Assembly (NCBI RefSeq): GCF_001282785.1 | Contig: NZ_CVUA01000001.1 | Location: forward strand, 1,798,001-1,862,000 | Source: Halolamina sediminis | Lineage (GTDB): Archaea > Halobacteriota > Halobacteria > Halobacteriales > Haloferacaceae | Direction: 5' to 3' | Length of the DNA stretch: 64,000 nucleotides | Shown: positions 16,210 to 25,219 of the stretch, piece by piece | Layout of the letters: every line of letters begins with the position of its first letter | Numbering within the stretch: position 1 is the first letter of the stretch | Notes under the pieces: model-generated | What the model was told of the DNA's origin: nothing | Seen by the model: only the letters and a program-made list of their open reading frames with translations | Databases searched by the model: none | Translations under genes and position numbers: made by a program

Positions 16210-16911
16210 ATGAGCGAGTACACGCTCGCGGACGTGAGCGTCGTGATGGGCAGCTACAACGAGGCGGAGGCAATCGGACCAGTGCTGGAGGATATCGACG
16301 AGGCCACCGACGGACAAGCCGAGGTCGTCGTCGTCGACAGTTCGAGCGACGGCACTGCCGAGATCGCCCGCGACCACGGCGCGACCGTGATCGAGCAGGA
16401 GCCCCAGGGGTACGGGTACGCGGTGTGTAAGGCGCTGCTGTCGGCGACCAACCCCGTACGGATCACCACCGACTGCGACGGCACCTACCCGATGGCGCGG
16501 ATCCCGGACTTCCTCGACCTCATCAACGAGGGGTACGACGTGGTCAGCGGCGACCGGCTCTACCACGGTGCGGACACGATGCCGACGCTGAACCGCTTCG
16601 GCAACTACGCCTTTGCGGGGCTGTCGAGCGTGCTCTCGGGGGAGTACCTCCACGACGTGACGACGGGGATGCGCGCCTACCACGAGGACGTGATCGAGGA
16701 GATCACCTGGACGGAGAACACCGGGCTCTCGGCGGAGCTGCTGATCCGGCCGGCGATGCGCGGGTACGAGATCCGCGAGGAGCCGATCGCCTACGACGAA
16801 CGGCTGGGCGAGACGAAGCTCGACCCGTTCTCCGGCGGCGCCGAGATCGCGGGTTCGATCCTGGGAGTGTGTGCGGCGGAGCGCAAGCGGCAGTTGACGA
16901 GTCTGTTCTAA
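16210..16911 (+). CDS. Family 2 glycosyltransferase (dolichol-phosphate-sugar synthase type)
   Basis: 233 residues. The GT-A fold begins VSVVMGSYNEAEAIGPVL, with VVVVDSSSDGT as the nucleotide-binding strand, TDCDGTYP as the DxD-like metal site and SGDRL after it. There is no C-terminal membrane domain. This is the arrangement of soluble dolichol-phosphate mannose/glucose synthase-like enzymes, which charge lipid carriers for glycosylation. It is alone on its strand. The product sugar cannot be inferred. A possible functional link to the GT39-like and GT75-like genes at 18.9-26.4 kb rests only on the shared upstream dyad and related chemistry. Confidence 0.88.
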   Translation: MSEYTLADVSVVMGSYNEAEAIGPVLEDIDEATDGQAEVVVVDSSSDGTAEIARDHGATVIEQEPQGYGYAVCKALLSATNPVRITTDCDGTYPMARIPDFLDLINEGYDVVSGDRLYHGADTMPTLNRFGNYAFAGLSSVLSGEYLHDVTTGMRAYHEDVIEEITWTENTGLSAELLIRPAMRGYEIREEPIAYDERLGETKLDPFSGGAEIAGSILGVCAAERKRQLTSLF

Positions 16912-17049
16912 CCGTCTCTGTGACGCCGTTCGGTTCTCTCGGGCCGAGTAGCGAGGGGTACGGCTGAACGGATCGACCCCTGTCGACAACTCGAGTACGT
17001 GACTGAATGGAGCAGCTACTACCCATTTTGGAAAATACTTATTACACTG

Positions 17050-17067
17050 TGTCAGATATACCCGACA
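17050..17067 (+). promoter_or_regulatory. TGTC-N10-GACA operator candidate
   Basis: TGTC-AGATATACCC-GACA directly ahead of the ATG at 17072 and just after a TATA-like aatacttatta (17034-17044). Position over the start point would suit autorepression by the XRE protein encoded two genes on. Only this one copy was seen. Confidence 0.4.
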
Positions 17068-17071
17068 TACG

Positions 17072-17464
17072 ATGCTGAAGCTGCAACGGGACGTTCCGCT
17101 CGCAGTCGCGGTGATCGGGATGGTGCTCGCGACTGTCGGCGCGGATCTGGCGTCGTCGCCGGAGCTCGCGCTCGGGTTGGTGATCGGCGGCTCGGCGCTC
17201 ACCTGGGGGACGCTCCTCGTGATGGCGCTGTTCATCGACGACAGAGTGTGGGGCCGCCTGATGAGCGACGAGCGCATGAACCGAATCACCCACCGTGCGG
17301 GCGCCGCGGCGTGGCTCTGCACGCTGGCGACGCTCGTCACGCTGGCACGGGCGGTCGACTACTCCCCGGTGGGCGTCTCGACCCAGAACGCGCTGCTGGC
17401 GGCGGCAGCCGTCGCGATCGTGGCGTTCCTCGGGTCGATGGGCTACCACAGCCGGCGGATGTGA
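17072..17464 (+). CDS. DUF2178-like membrane protein
   Basis: 130 residues with four membrane helices (about 8-26, 32-55, 75-95, 105-125) and a charged loop DDRVWGRLMSDERMNRITHR between helices 2 and 3. Haloarchaeal and bacterial proteins of this type are regularly paired with a small XRE regulator, as here (3 bp gap). The loop SDERxxxI is typical of DUF2178. Probably a membrane partner or sensor; function unproved. Confidence 0.78.
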   Translation: MLKLQRDVPLAVAVIGMVLATVGADLASSPELALGLVIGGSALTWGTLLVMALFIDDRVWGRLMSDERMNRITHRAGAAAWLCTLATLVTLARAVDYSPVGVSTQNALLAAAAVAIVAFLGSMGYHSRRM

Positions 17465-17467
17465 CCG

Positions 17468-17674
17468 ATGGAGAACGATCTCAAAGTCTGGCGAGCGAAA
17501 GCGGACGTGACACAGGCGGAGCTCGCGAAGGAACTCGACGTGGCGCGACAGACGATCAACGCGATCGAGCGCGGTCGGTACGACCCCTCGCTCGAACTCG
17601 CCTTCAAGCTCGCCCGTTACTTCGACTGTTCGATCGAAGAGATATTCACGTACGAACCGGACGACGGCACCTGA
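17468..17674 (+). CDS. XRE family (Cro/CI-type) transcriptional regulator
   Basis: 68 residues, essentially one helix-turn-helix domain: LKVWRAKADVTQAELAKELD then VARQTINAIERGRYDPSLEL, ending with the IEEIFTYEPDD tail seen in the YozG/SpaR-like group. Located between a DUF2178-like protein (3 bp upstream) and a CPBP gene (15 bp downstream), forming one operon. Likely an autoregulator. Confidence 0.92.
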   Translation: MENDLKVWRAKADVTQAELAKELDVARQTINAIERGRYDPSLELAFKLARYFDCSIEEIFTYEPDDGT

Positions 17675-17689
17675 TTCACCCCACTCACG

Positions 17690-18436
17690 ATGCCCTCCAC
17701 GAACGACAGTTCGAACGCACAGTCTGACGATCACTCCACCCTCCGCCCGGTCGGCGTCGCGATCGGACTCGCGGTAGCGGGCCTCGTCGTCAACGTCGGC
17801 GCGAGTTTCCTCGCCGGCCTGATCGCTGCCCTCGCCCTCGGGCCGGAAGCGGTGCTGAACGACGGGACGGTGCAGTTCGCGCTCGGGCTCCCGGGCCAAC
17901 TGCTCGTGTTCGCGTTCGCGCTCGGCTACGTCCGCTGGCGGTCGCTGGACCTCCCTATCAGTCTGCCCTCGCGGAACGGATCGCTGCTGGTCGGCGCGAT
18001 CGTGGCCGCCTCCGTCGCCGCCGCGTTCGGCCTGACGCTGCTCCGGCAGGCCGTGTCGGGCAGCATCACGTCGACGATCGGCGGCATGGTGTCGGCGACC
18101 CCGTCGCTTACGCTGTGGATCGGCGTCACGTCGGTCCTCCTGATCGCCCCCGCCGAAGAGCTCCTGTTTCGCGGCGCAGTGCAGGGCCGCCTCGGCGAGC
18201 AGTTCGGCACGTGGCCGGCGGTGGCGGGCGCGAGCACGCTGTTCGCGGGGTGGCACCTCCTCAACTTCGACGGAACGGCGCTCGGAACGCTGCTGGCCGC
18301 CGGCGTCGTCGGCGCCGTCTCGCTCCTCTGGGGGTACGCCTACGAGCGCACCGGAAACTTCGCCGTTCCCGTCCTCACCCACGGGCTGTACAATCTGACG
18401 CTGATGGCGATCACGTACGCGCAACTGACCGCGTAG
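17690..18436 (+). CDS. CPBP family intramembrane protease
   Basis: 248 residues, about seven helices after a polar, Ser/Asp-rich N-terminus. Motif 1 APAEELLFRGAVQGRL holds the Glu-Glu and Arg, motif 2 FAGWHLLNF a His, and motif 3 VLTHGLYNLTL the His and Asn. All expected active-site residues are present. Third gene of the XRE operon, which suggests the regulator controls it. Related proteins act in CAAX processing or in self-protection from peptide toxins. Confidence 0.9.
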   Translation: MPSTNDSSNAQSDDHSTLRPVGVAIGLAVAGLVVNVGASFLAGLIAALALGPEAVLNDGTVQFALGLPGQLLVFAFALGYVRWRSLDLPISLPSRNGSLLVGAIVAASVAAAFGLTLLRQAVSGSITSTIGGMVSATPSLTLWIGVTSVLLIAPAEELLFRGAVQGRLGEQFGTWPAVAGASTLFAGWHLLNFDGTALGTLLAAGVVGAVSLLWGYAYERTGNFAVPVLTHGLYNLTLMAITYAQLTA

Positions 18437-18463
18437 TCACGACGAACACACCCACTCAGACCG

Positions 18464-18649
18464 ATGTTCGAGAACGCAGTTCCGAAAGTCGACGTCGAGA
18501 AACGAGTAACGATCGCGCTGTCACTGATCGCCGTCGCGGCGGGAGTGATCGCCGCGTACTACACGGGACAGACCGGGGAGCCGCACCCGCTGTTCGTGGG
18601 CTGTGCGGGCCTGACCGTGTTCGTGCTGTTGTTCACGTCTGACGAGTAG
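18464..18649 (+). CDS. 61-residue two-helix membrane protein
   Basis: Two hydrophobic helices (about 15-33 and 42-57) after a charged N-terminus (FENAVPKVDVEKR). Starts 27 bp after the CPBP stop, so it is likely the fourth gene of the XRE operon. No recognised family. Confidence 0.6.
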   Translation: MFENAVPKVDVEKRVTIALSLIAVAAGVIAAYYTGQTGEPHPLFVGCAGLTVFVLLFTSDE

Positions 18650-18700
18650 CACCACCGGCGAACGAACAGTTTCACGGACCGGCCCTCCGAACGGGGCGTC

Positions 18701-18904
18701 GTGTCCCGCGACCAGTTCCTCCCCACTCGACTCCTCCTCTTCGTCGCCCTGCTCGTCGTCCTCCCCGCCTACGGGCTCTACACGGGCGATATCGCCGTTC
18801 TCTGGACCTCGGTACTACTCGGCGGCGCACTGTTCGTCTGGAAGTGGCGCTGGTGGTGGATGCCCATCCGGGAGTACGTCAGCCCCGGCGCAGACCAGCC
18901 GTAA
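18701..18904 (+). CDS. 67-residue two-helix membrane protein
   Basis: GTG start; two hydrophobic helices (about 10-28 and 33-47) ending in an aromatic, basic stretch (WKWRWWWMPIREY) likely at the membrane face. May be the last gene of the XRE/CPBP operon (51 bp gap). It converges on the GT39-like gene with an 11 bp gap. Unknown function. Confidence 0.6.
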   Translation: MSRDQFLPTRLLLFVALLVVLPAYGLYTGDIAVLWTSVLLGGALFVWKWRWWWMPIREYVSPGADQP

Positions 18905-18915
18905 ACCCGCGAACA

Positions 18916-21114
18916 CTATCCGGAAACGGCCTCTACCGTCGCGTTCGCGAACTGCCCGGGCGGCGACGGGCCCAGCCCCGCCGGCACACAGCGATCCGGC
19001 ACCGGACAGCGCTCCCGTGTCGGCGACAGCGCGCGCACCTCGTCGCCGGCGGTGTCGATCGGGAACACGAGCTGGTAGCTGAACCCCGCGCTCGGCCCGG
19101 TGGAGACGAACACCGTGACACGAAGCTCGTCGCGGTCCTCAACCTCGAACGTGCCCGGCTGTCGGATCCCCTCGCCGGCGAGTCGCGCCGTGCTCTCGTT
19201 GACGGTGAGCGTCAGCCCGAGGGTCCCCGGACTCTCGGTCGCGGCGGCGTACGTCTGCCCGCCGTCGCCGCCGGCGCGGATCGACACCGACTGGGCGCCC
19301 TCGGGGACGCCGACCGCCGCGTCAATCCTGACCGACTCCCCCGAGATACGCTCGACGGGGCGCAGTTCGGCTGTCACGCGCTCGCCGTCGACGGGGTTCC
19401 ACGGGCCGCGCATCACGTACCGCCGGAGCTCGTGGTCGGGGTTAGCGGCGGCCACGTCGAGCTCGTCGTAGTCGCCGATGGCGTACAGCGACGGGCCGTC
19501 GAACTCCGGGTCGTTCCGGACCGCCTGGAACGGGTGGTTCAGCCACGGGCCGTACACCGGGGTGAGGAACGTGAGCGTCTGCTCGTCGGTCTGATTACCG
19601 CCGAGGGCGGCGTTGCCCATCGAGAGCCCGCCTTCCTCCTCGAACGGTTCGTAGGCGGCCGCGAGCTCCTCGCTGACCCCCGCGTTGTGCTCCAGCGGGC
19701 GCTCCGCCGCGTCGGCAGCGACGGGCGCGGCGACCCCCGCCGCCACGATCACGACGGCAAGCGCGACTCGGCCGGCCGTCAGCGCGTCCGGAAGTCGCCG
19801 GGCGGCGACACTCCCCAGCCTGTCGGCACCCCACACGACGGCGACAGCGCCGAACACCGCAGTCGGGACGAGCACGTCGTAGTGGTAGTACGGGCCGAGG
19901 CTGTGGATCAACCCGTCGTCCTGCGCGGTGAGCGCGCCGAGGATGTTGAAGTTCCCCCAGAACGCGACGTTGCCCGCCGCGATCGAGACGAACATCCCCG
20001 CGACGGTCGCGCGCCGGCGGGTGAGCGCTGCGGACGCGCGCTCGCTCGCGTCCTGCACGCGGCCGAGCACTGCCGATCCCGCGGTCGCGGCGACGCCGGC
20101 GGCGGCGAGTGCGGCGCCCACCGTCCCCATCGCGACCCACTCGGTGAACAGCTGGGAGAGCACGCGGCGGTTCGACTCGATCCCGAGTTCGAGCGTGTAG
20201 TTCTCCTCGTGGCCGAGGATCTCGCGGTGGCCGAAGCCGGGGCCGTCCTCCGGCGCGAACGCTTGGTACGGGAACACGAGGGGCTCGCCCGTCACGAGCA
20301 CGTTGTACCCCAGCGCGACCAGCACGCCGACGATGCCGAGCCCCGCAGTCAGGAGGCGGCGGACGAACAGCTCCTGCTGGGCATCGGTCACGTCGTCGAA
20401 CGGCGCCCGCCACGCGCCCGAGCGGAGGAGCGTCCCGACCGCGTGGAGGATGAACGGCGACGCGAACAGCACGGCGGTGTACGGTCGGGCGAAGAAGGCG
20501 GTCGCGATCGCGGCGCCGGCGACCGCCGCCATTCGCCGGCTCCCGGTCCGCTCCCCGCGGAGGTACCCCACCGCGAAGCAGAGTTCGAACGCCGCCGTCG
20601 CCGCGTAGGGGAGGTACACCCCCGAGTGGATCAGGAACAGCGGCGACGCGAGCACGAGGACGCCCGCGACGGCGCCGACCCGCCAGTCGAACAGCTCGCG
20701 GGCCAGCGCCGCGGTGCCGGCGACGACGGCCGCCGAAATCCCCGCCAGCGCGATCGGGTAGCCGCCCAGAACGCGTCCCAGCGCGAACACGGCGGCCGGG
20801 ACGGGCTGGTACTTCGAGTACAGCCCGCGCGCGCTCTCGACGAAGAACCACGGGTGGAACGGCCCGTCGACCGGCGGTTGGAGGAACAGCTTTCCGGAGA
20901 GCAGCAGCTCGGCCTGCTGGAGGTAGACGCCCTCGTCGTGGTTGATCGAGTGGTACGGAAAGACGCGGGTCGCGACGAGGAACGAGATGACCGCGGCGAC
21001 GAGCGCGAGCAGGAGGATCGCGACCCGGCCGCGGTCGAGGCGGTCCCGGGCAGCGTCGACGGCGGTTCGGAGCGTCGCAGTCACCGCGGCGGAGTCGGCG
21101 GGCTGCCCGGACAT
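18916..21114 (-). CDS. GT39-like membrane glycosyltransferase
   Basis: 732 residues. About ten membrane helices fill the first ~480 residues. The motif INHDEGVYLQQAELLLSG after the first helix carries the acidic pair typical of the first extracytoplasmic loop of GT39/ArnT-type enzymes, which move a sugar from a lipid-phosphate carrier to a protein or lipid. A soluble, beta-rich C-terminal domain of some 230 residues follows, presumably outside the cell. Its ATG directly abuts the stop of the iron ABC ATPase gene (TAG then ATG), so it is the last gene of that operon. Acceptor and donor are unknown. Confidence 0.85.
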   Translation of the reverse strand: MSGQPADSAAVTATLRTAVDAARDRLDRGRVAILLLALVAAVISFLVATRVFPYHSINHDEGVYLQQAELLLSGKLFLQPPVDGPFHPWFFVESARGLYSKYQPVPAAVFALGRVLGGYPIALAGISAAVVAGTAALARELFDWRVGAVAGVLVLASPLFLIHSGVYLPYAATAAFELCFAVGYLRGERTGSRRMAAVAGAAIATAFFARPYTAVLFASPFILHAVGTLLRSGAWRAPFDDVTDAQQELFVRRLLTAGLGIVGVLVALGYNVLVTGEPLVFPYQAFAPEDGPGFGHREILGHEENYTLELGIESNRRVLSQLFTEWVAMGTVGAALAAAGVAATAGSAVLGRVQDASERASAALTRRRATVAGMFVSIAAGNVAFWGNFNILGALTAQDDGLIHSLGPYYHYDVLVPTAVFGAVAVVWGADRLGSVAARRLPDALTAGRVALAVVIVAAGVAAPVAADAAERPLEHNAGVSEELAAAYEPFEEEGGLSMGNAALGGNQTDEQTLTFLTPVYGPWLNHPFQAVRNDPEFDGPSLYAIGDYDELDVAAANPDHELRRYVMRGPWNPVDGERVTAELRPVERISGESVRIDAAVGVPEGAQSVSIRAGGDGGQTYAAATESPGTLGLTLTVNESTARLAGEGIRQPGTFEVEDRDELRVTVFVSTGPSAGFSYQLVFPIDTAGDEVRALSPTRERCPVPDRCVPAGLGPSPPGQFANATVEAVSG

Positions 21115-22359
21115 CTACGCCGCGGGGTACCAAGCGAGGGTGTGGTCGGCGACGAGACGGACGCGCACGCGCTCGCCCACGTCGACCTCCTCGGCGTGGT
21201 TGTGCAGGCAGCGCACCACGGGGCCGTCGTCGAGCTCGACGTGGTAGACGAACGAGGGGCCGGTGTACTGGCGGCGGACCACCACGCCGTCCGCAGTTGG
21301 GGCCGAGGGCGTCCCCCCGTCGGCGGCCGAATCCGTCGGCGCCCCCCCGTCCGCGCTCGCTCTGACGGCCTCGGTCTCGGCGGAGATGGGGCCGGCCTCG
21401 CCGTCGACCGGCGCGAGCCGGAGGTCGTCGGGGCGGACCAGCACGTCCACCTCTGCGCCGACGTACTCGTCGGTCACGCCTTTCAGCAGGTCGCGGCCGT
21501 AGGAGCCGATCGTCGTGTCGACGGAGCTGTCGGTGATCTCCCCGGGGACGAAGCTGGCCTGGCCGAGAAAGGAGGCGACGAAGCGGGACTCGGGGTGTTC
21601 GAACAGCGACTCGGGGCTGCCGACCTGTTCGACGTGGCCGTCGGACATCACCGCCACGCGGTCGGAGATCGACAGCGCCTCCTCCTGATCGTGGGTGACC
21701 GAGACCGCGGTGACGCCGGCCTCGTTGAGGATCCGAGTCACCTCCTCGCGCATCTCGACTCTGAGCGCCACGTCGAGGTTCGAGAACGGCTCGTCGAGCA
21801 GCAACACGTCGGGTTCGGGGGCGAGCGAGCGCGCGAGCGCGACCCGCTGGCGCTGCCCGCCGGAGAGTTCCGTCGGGGAGCGGTCGCCGTACCCCTCGAG
21901 CCCGACGAGGTCGAGCAGGTCGGCGACGCGTTGCTGTGCGACGTCGCCGTCGCGGTCGTCGAGGCCGAACGCGACGTTCTCGGCGACCGAGAGGTGGGGG
22001 AACAGCGCGAACTCCTGGAACACCATCCCCACGTCGCGCTCCTCCGGCGGGACCGTTCGTCCCTCGCCGGCGACGACCTCGCCGCCGACGCGGACGGTGC
22101 CCTCGGTGGGCGATTCGAGGCCGGCGATCGTGCGCAGCGTGGTGGTCTTCCCACAGCCCGACGGCCCGAGGAGCGTGAGAAGTTCGCCCTCCCGGACTGC
22201 GAGATCGACGCCGTCGACGGCCCGCTCGCCCGCGAACTCCTTGGCGACGTTCGAGAGTTCGAGCACCGTCTCGGCGTCGTCGTCGACGCTCGTGTCCGCC
22301 CGCTCGGCTGCTCGCTCCGCCGCTCGCTCGTCGGTCGTGGGGGTGTATTCGTTGCTCAT
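21115..22359 (-). CDS. ABC transporter ATP-binding protein, ferric-iron importer type
   Basis: 414 residues. Walker A LLGPSGCGKTTTLRT (about 64-78), signature LSGGQRQRVALARS, Walker B VLLLDEPFSNLD and switch His VTHDQEEALS identify a PotA/FbpC-class importer ATPase. The C-terminal ~140 residues form the OB-fold (TOBE) regulatory domain, interrupted by a low-complexity stretch (ADGGAPTDSAADGGTPS). The start is MSNEYTPTTDE at 22359, overlapping the permease stop by 4 bp. Fourth gene of the five-gene operon. Confidence 0.92.
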   Translation of the reverse strand: MSNEYTPTTDERAAERAAERADTSVDDDAETVLELSNVAKEFAGERAVDGVDLAVREGELLTLLGPSGCGKTTTLRTIAGLESPTEGTVRVGGEVVAGEGRTVPPEERDVGMVFQEFALFPHLSVAENVAFGLDDRDGDVAQQRVADLLDLVGLEGYGDRSPTELSGGQRQRVALARSLAPEPDVLLLDEPFSNLDVALRVEMREEVTRILNEAGVTAVSVTHDQEEALSISDRVAVMSDGHVEQVGSPESLFEHPESRFVASFLGQASFVPGEITDSSVDTTIGSYGRDLLKGVTDEYVGAEVDVLVRPDDLRLAPVDGEAGPISAETEAVRASADGGAPTDSAADGGTPSAPTADGVVVRRQYTGPSFVYHVELDDGPVVRCLHNHAEEVDVGERVRVRLVADHTLAWYPAA

Positions 22360-24023
22360 TGATCGCGTCCCTGAACGAGGAGGGGGATCATCGAGAGTCC
22401 GGACACCACCACCAGCACCAGCGCCGGCAGCGCCGCCCGGCCGTAGTAGCCGCCCTCCTGAACTCGCCAGATGTACGTCACCAGCGTTGTAAACCCTGTC
22501 GGGTGGAGGATCAGTGTCGTGTCGAGCTCCTTCATCGTCGTCAGGAAGACGAGCGCCGCGCCAGCGAGCACGCCTGGGGCGATCAGCGGCAGCGTCACCC
22601 GCCGGAACACTCGCCGCGGCGGCTCGCCGAGCACGCGCGCGGCGCCGAGCAGCGACGGATCGACCCCGAGCACCGACGACCGGGTCGCGCCGACGGCTTG
22701 GGGCAGGAACCGCACGACGTAGGCGAACACCAGCAGCGGGAGTGACTGGTACACCGCCCGCGCGGCGGTGGGCCCGAACCACTCCGCCAGCTGATTGCTG
22801 CTGAAGAACACCAGTGCGAGCGCGAGCACGACCCCCGGCATCGCGTAGCCCAGATACGTCGCCCGCTCGGTCAGCCACGCGAACGTGGACCGTGAACGGC
22901 CGGAGTAGTACGCCACGGGGATCGCCAGCGCGAGCGTCACGGCCGCCGCCAGCGCGGCGACGTAGACGGAGTTGAGCGCGAAACCGGCCTCGAACGCCCG
23001 GCCGCCCACCTCGTACGCCAGCGCCTCGGCGCGGACGAACCACATCGTCAGGATGCCGACCGGGAGCGCGAGCGTGAACGTCGACACGAGGGCGGGCAGC
23101 AGCATCGCCGGCCAGCGGAACCGCCCCAGCGAGATCAACACCGACGACGAGGAGGCCGCGCCGTAGCCCGAGTCCTCGCCGTCACCGATTCGGGACTCCA
23201 GCGCGACCACGACGGCGGTGACGGTCAACAGCTGCAGCGACAGCAGGGTGGCGTTGTTCCGGCCGTCGCCGAAGCTGTTGAGCTCGACGTAGATCATCCG
23301 CGTGAACACGTCGTACTGCATGATCGTCGGCGTCCCGAAGTCCGACAGCGCGTACAGCGCGACGAGCAGCGCACCCGCGGTCACGGCGGGGAGGATCTGT
23401 GGCAGTATCACCCGCCGGAACGCCGCGAAGTAGTCGACGTTGAGCGTGCGCGCGGCCTCCAGTTGGGTCTCGTCGAAGGAGAGCAGCGCCGCGCGGGCGG
23501 TGAGGAACACGTACGGGTAGACAAACAGCGTCAGCACCAGCGCGGTGCCACCGAGCCCGTACACCTCGGGGATCTGGACGCCCAGCGGCGCGAGCGCGTC
23601 CGCGAGCTCGCCGTCGGGACCGAACGCCGAGACGTACGCGAACGCGCCGACGTAGCTGGGGATCACCAGCGGGAGCGCGATGACGACGGTCCAGAACCGG
23701 CGGAACGGCAGGTCGGTCTGGACGGTCAACACCGCAAGCGGGACGCCCAACAGCACCGAGGCGGTCGTGACGATCGCGACGAGCGCGAGGCTGTTGGCGA
23801 ACACGTCGCCCGACGAACCGATCAGCGACCGTGCCTCCGCGAGCGGCACCTCGCCGGCTCGCAGCAACAGCCAGAGCAGCGGCGACAGCACCGCGGCTGC
23901 GATGGCTCCCGAGAGCAGGACCAGCGGCGTCGAGACGCCGTCGTCGTCCAGCCCGAGGAACCGCCGAGCGAACAGCCGGAGGCGCCCCTCCGGTTCGCGA
24001 GTGGTGTCGCCAGCGGCGCCCAT
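22356..24023 (-). CDS. Fused two-domain ABC permease, ferric-iron type
   Basis: 555 residues with about twelve membrane helices in two repeats. Each half carries the EAA loop: first EAARTLNVDYFAAFRRVILP near 185, second GAARVLGEPPRRVFRRVTLP near 455. This fused FbpB/CysW-like arrangement is standard for ferric-iron importers, and it needs only the ATPase and the binding protein beside it. Its ATG shares one base with the stop of the binding-protein gene (TAATG). Inner-membrane translocation pore. Confidence 0.92.
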   Translation of the reverse strand: MGAAGDTTREPEGRLRLFARRFLGLDDDGVSTPLVLLSGAIAAAVLSPLLWLLLRAGEVPLAEARSLIGSSGDVFANSLALVAIVTTASVLLGVPLAVLTVQTDLPFRRFWTVVIALPLVIPSYVGAFAYVSAFGPDGELADALAPLGVQIPEVYGLGGTALVLTLFVYPYVFLTARAALLSFDETQLEAARTLNVDYFAAFRRVILPQILPAVTAGALLVALYALSDFGTPTIMQYDVFTRMIYVELNSFGDGRNNATLLSLQLLTVTAVVVALESRIGDGEDSGYGAASSSSVLISLGRFRWPAMLLPALVSTFTLALPVGILTMWFVRAEALAYEVGGRAFEAGFALNSVYVAALAAAVTLALAIPVAYYSGRSRSTFAWLTERATYLGYAMPGVVLALALVFFSSNQLAEWFGPTAARAVYQSLPLLVFAYVVRFLPQAVGATRSSVLGVDPSLLGAARVLGEPPRRVFRRVTLPLIAPGVLAGAALVFLTTMKELDTTLILHPTGFTTLVTYIWRVQEGGYYGRAALPALVLVVVSGLSMIPLLVQGRDQ

Positions 24024-25219
24024 TACAGGACGCCGACCTCACGCATGAGTTCGACCGTCGGCCCGATCTCGGAGAGCCGCGCGAGGTCGAACTCGGGGGG
24101 GTTGAGCTCGTCGATACGCGGGAGGTCGCCAACCGGCGGCACGCCCGGGATCATCGGGTAGGCGTACGCGCGGGTCGCGAAGTACTCCTGGGCCTCCGCC
24201 GAGAGCAGGTGCCGGACGAAGGTCCGTGCAAGCTCCTGCTGGGGGCTCGGCTCCAGCACCGCGGCGCCGGCGACGTTGATCAGCGCGCCCGCGTCGCCGC
24301 TGGTAAAGGCGAGGTCGATCGGCGCGCTCGGTCGCGCGGCCTGTACGCGGAGCGCGTAGTAGTGGTTCGCGAAGCCGGCCTGGATCTCGCCGTCGGCGAC
24401 GGCGTTGGAGACGAAGAACTCGTTCGCGTACTCGGTGATGCCAGCGTCGACCATCCCCTGCAGCCACTGCCGGGTGGCCTCCTTGCCCTCCGTGATCCGC
24501 ATCGCGGTGATGAACGCTTGGAACGCGCCGTAGGTCGGGCCCCAGCCCATGTTGCCCGCGATGCCGGAGTCGGGCAGGTCCATCACGTCGTCCGGGATGT
24601 CGCTCTCGTCGAGCGCCTCCGTGTTGTACGGGATCGCCCGGGCGCGGCCGGCGGTGCCGACCCACGCGCCGTTGGGGTGGAACTCCTCGGGCACGGGGTC
24701 GGTCACCTCGCTCGGGAGCTCGCTGGTCAGCTCCTCGGCGGCGACGGCCGCGAGCGAGCCGGCGTCGACCGACCAGAACACGTCGGCGGGCGTCGCCGAC
24801 CCCTCGGTGATGATCGTGTTCGCGGCGTCGGCGGTGCCGGAGACCCGGGGGGTCGCCGAGAAGTCGGGGTAGATCTCCTCCAGCTTGTTGATCAGGTCGC
24901 GGTAGAGGCCGCCCTCCCCGCCGCCGAGGTAGATGGTGAGCTCGCCCTCGAGGTTCGGCAGTTCCTCGATCCGGGTGCCGCCGACCTCGTCACGGCCCTG
25001 CGCGAGCACGCCCGAGCCACGGAACTCCGAGAACTCGGCGCCCAGGCTGCCGTCGCCGCCGCTCCCGCTCGGCGTGTCGGTGGCGGTGCCGTTCCCGTCA
25101 GCCGGCGTGCCCTCGGTTTCGGTCCCGCCGCCGTTACAGCCGGCGACGCCGACGAGGCCGGCGCTCGCGAGGCTCGCGAGCAGCCGGCGGCGGCGCTTGG
25201 AAGTCGGTTCGTCAGTCAT
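24023..25219 (-). CDS. ABC substrate-binding lipoprotein, ferric-iron type
   Basis: 398 residues. A Tat-like signal (SKRRRRLLASLASAGLVGVAGC) leads to lipidated Cys28 and a Thr/Ser/Gly-rich linker. The mature domain opens ELTIYLGGGEGGLYRDLINK, as in FbpA-type proteins, and carries the paired tyrosines FANHYYALR that bind Fe(III) in that family. The neighbours are a matching permease and ATPase, so ferric-iron uptake is the best reading; thiamine or phosphonate binding in the same superfamily is the alternative. Confidence 0.9.
   Translation of the reverse strand: MTDEPTSKRRRRLLASLASAGLVGVAGCNGGGTETEGTPADGNGTATDTPSGSGGDGSLGAEFSEFRGSGVLAQGRDEVGGTRIEELPNLEGELTIYLGGGEGGLYRDLINKLEEIYPDFSATPRVSGTADAANTIITEGSATPADVFWSVDAGSLAAVAAEELTSELPSEVTDPVPEEFHPNGAWVGTAGRARAIPYNTEALDESDIPDDVMDLPDSGIAGNMGWGPTYGAFQAFITAMRITEGKEATRQWLQGMVDAGITEYANEFFVSNAVADGEIQAGFANHYYALRVQAARPSAPIDLAFTSGDAGALINVAGAAVLEPSPQQELARTFVRHLLSAEAQEYFATRAYAYPMIPGVPPVGDLPRIDELNPPEFDLARLSEIGPTVELMREVGVL

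Noticed and set aside
21290-21370. Low-complexity ADGGAPTDSAADGGTPS linker as a further double-hairpin element
   Set aside because: It is repetitive but lacks paired stems, GAA/GNA loops and the GCCA spacer.
18844-22362. 1,172-codon open frame on the plus strand
   Set aside because: Antisense shadow of the GT39-like and ABC ATPase genes, produced by GC-rich codon bias; composition is Arg/His/Val-rich with no family resemblance.
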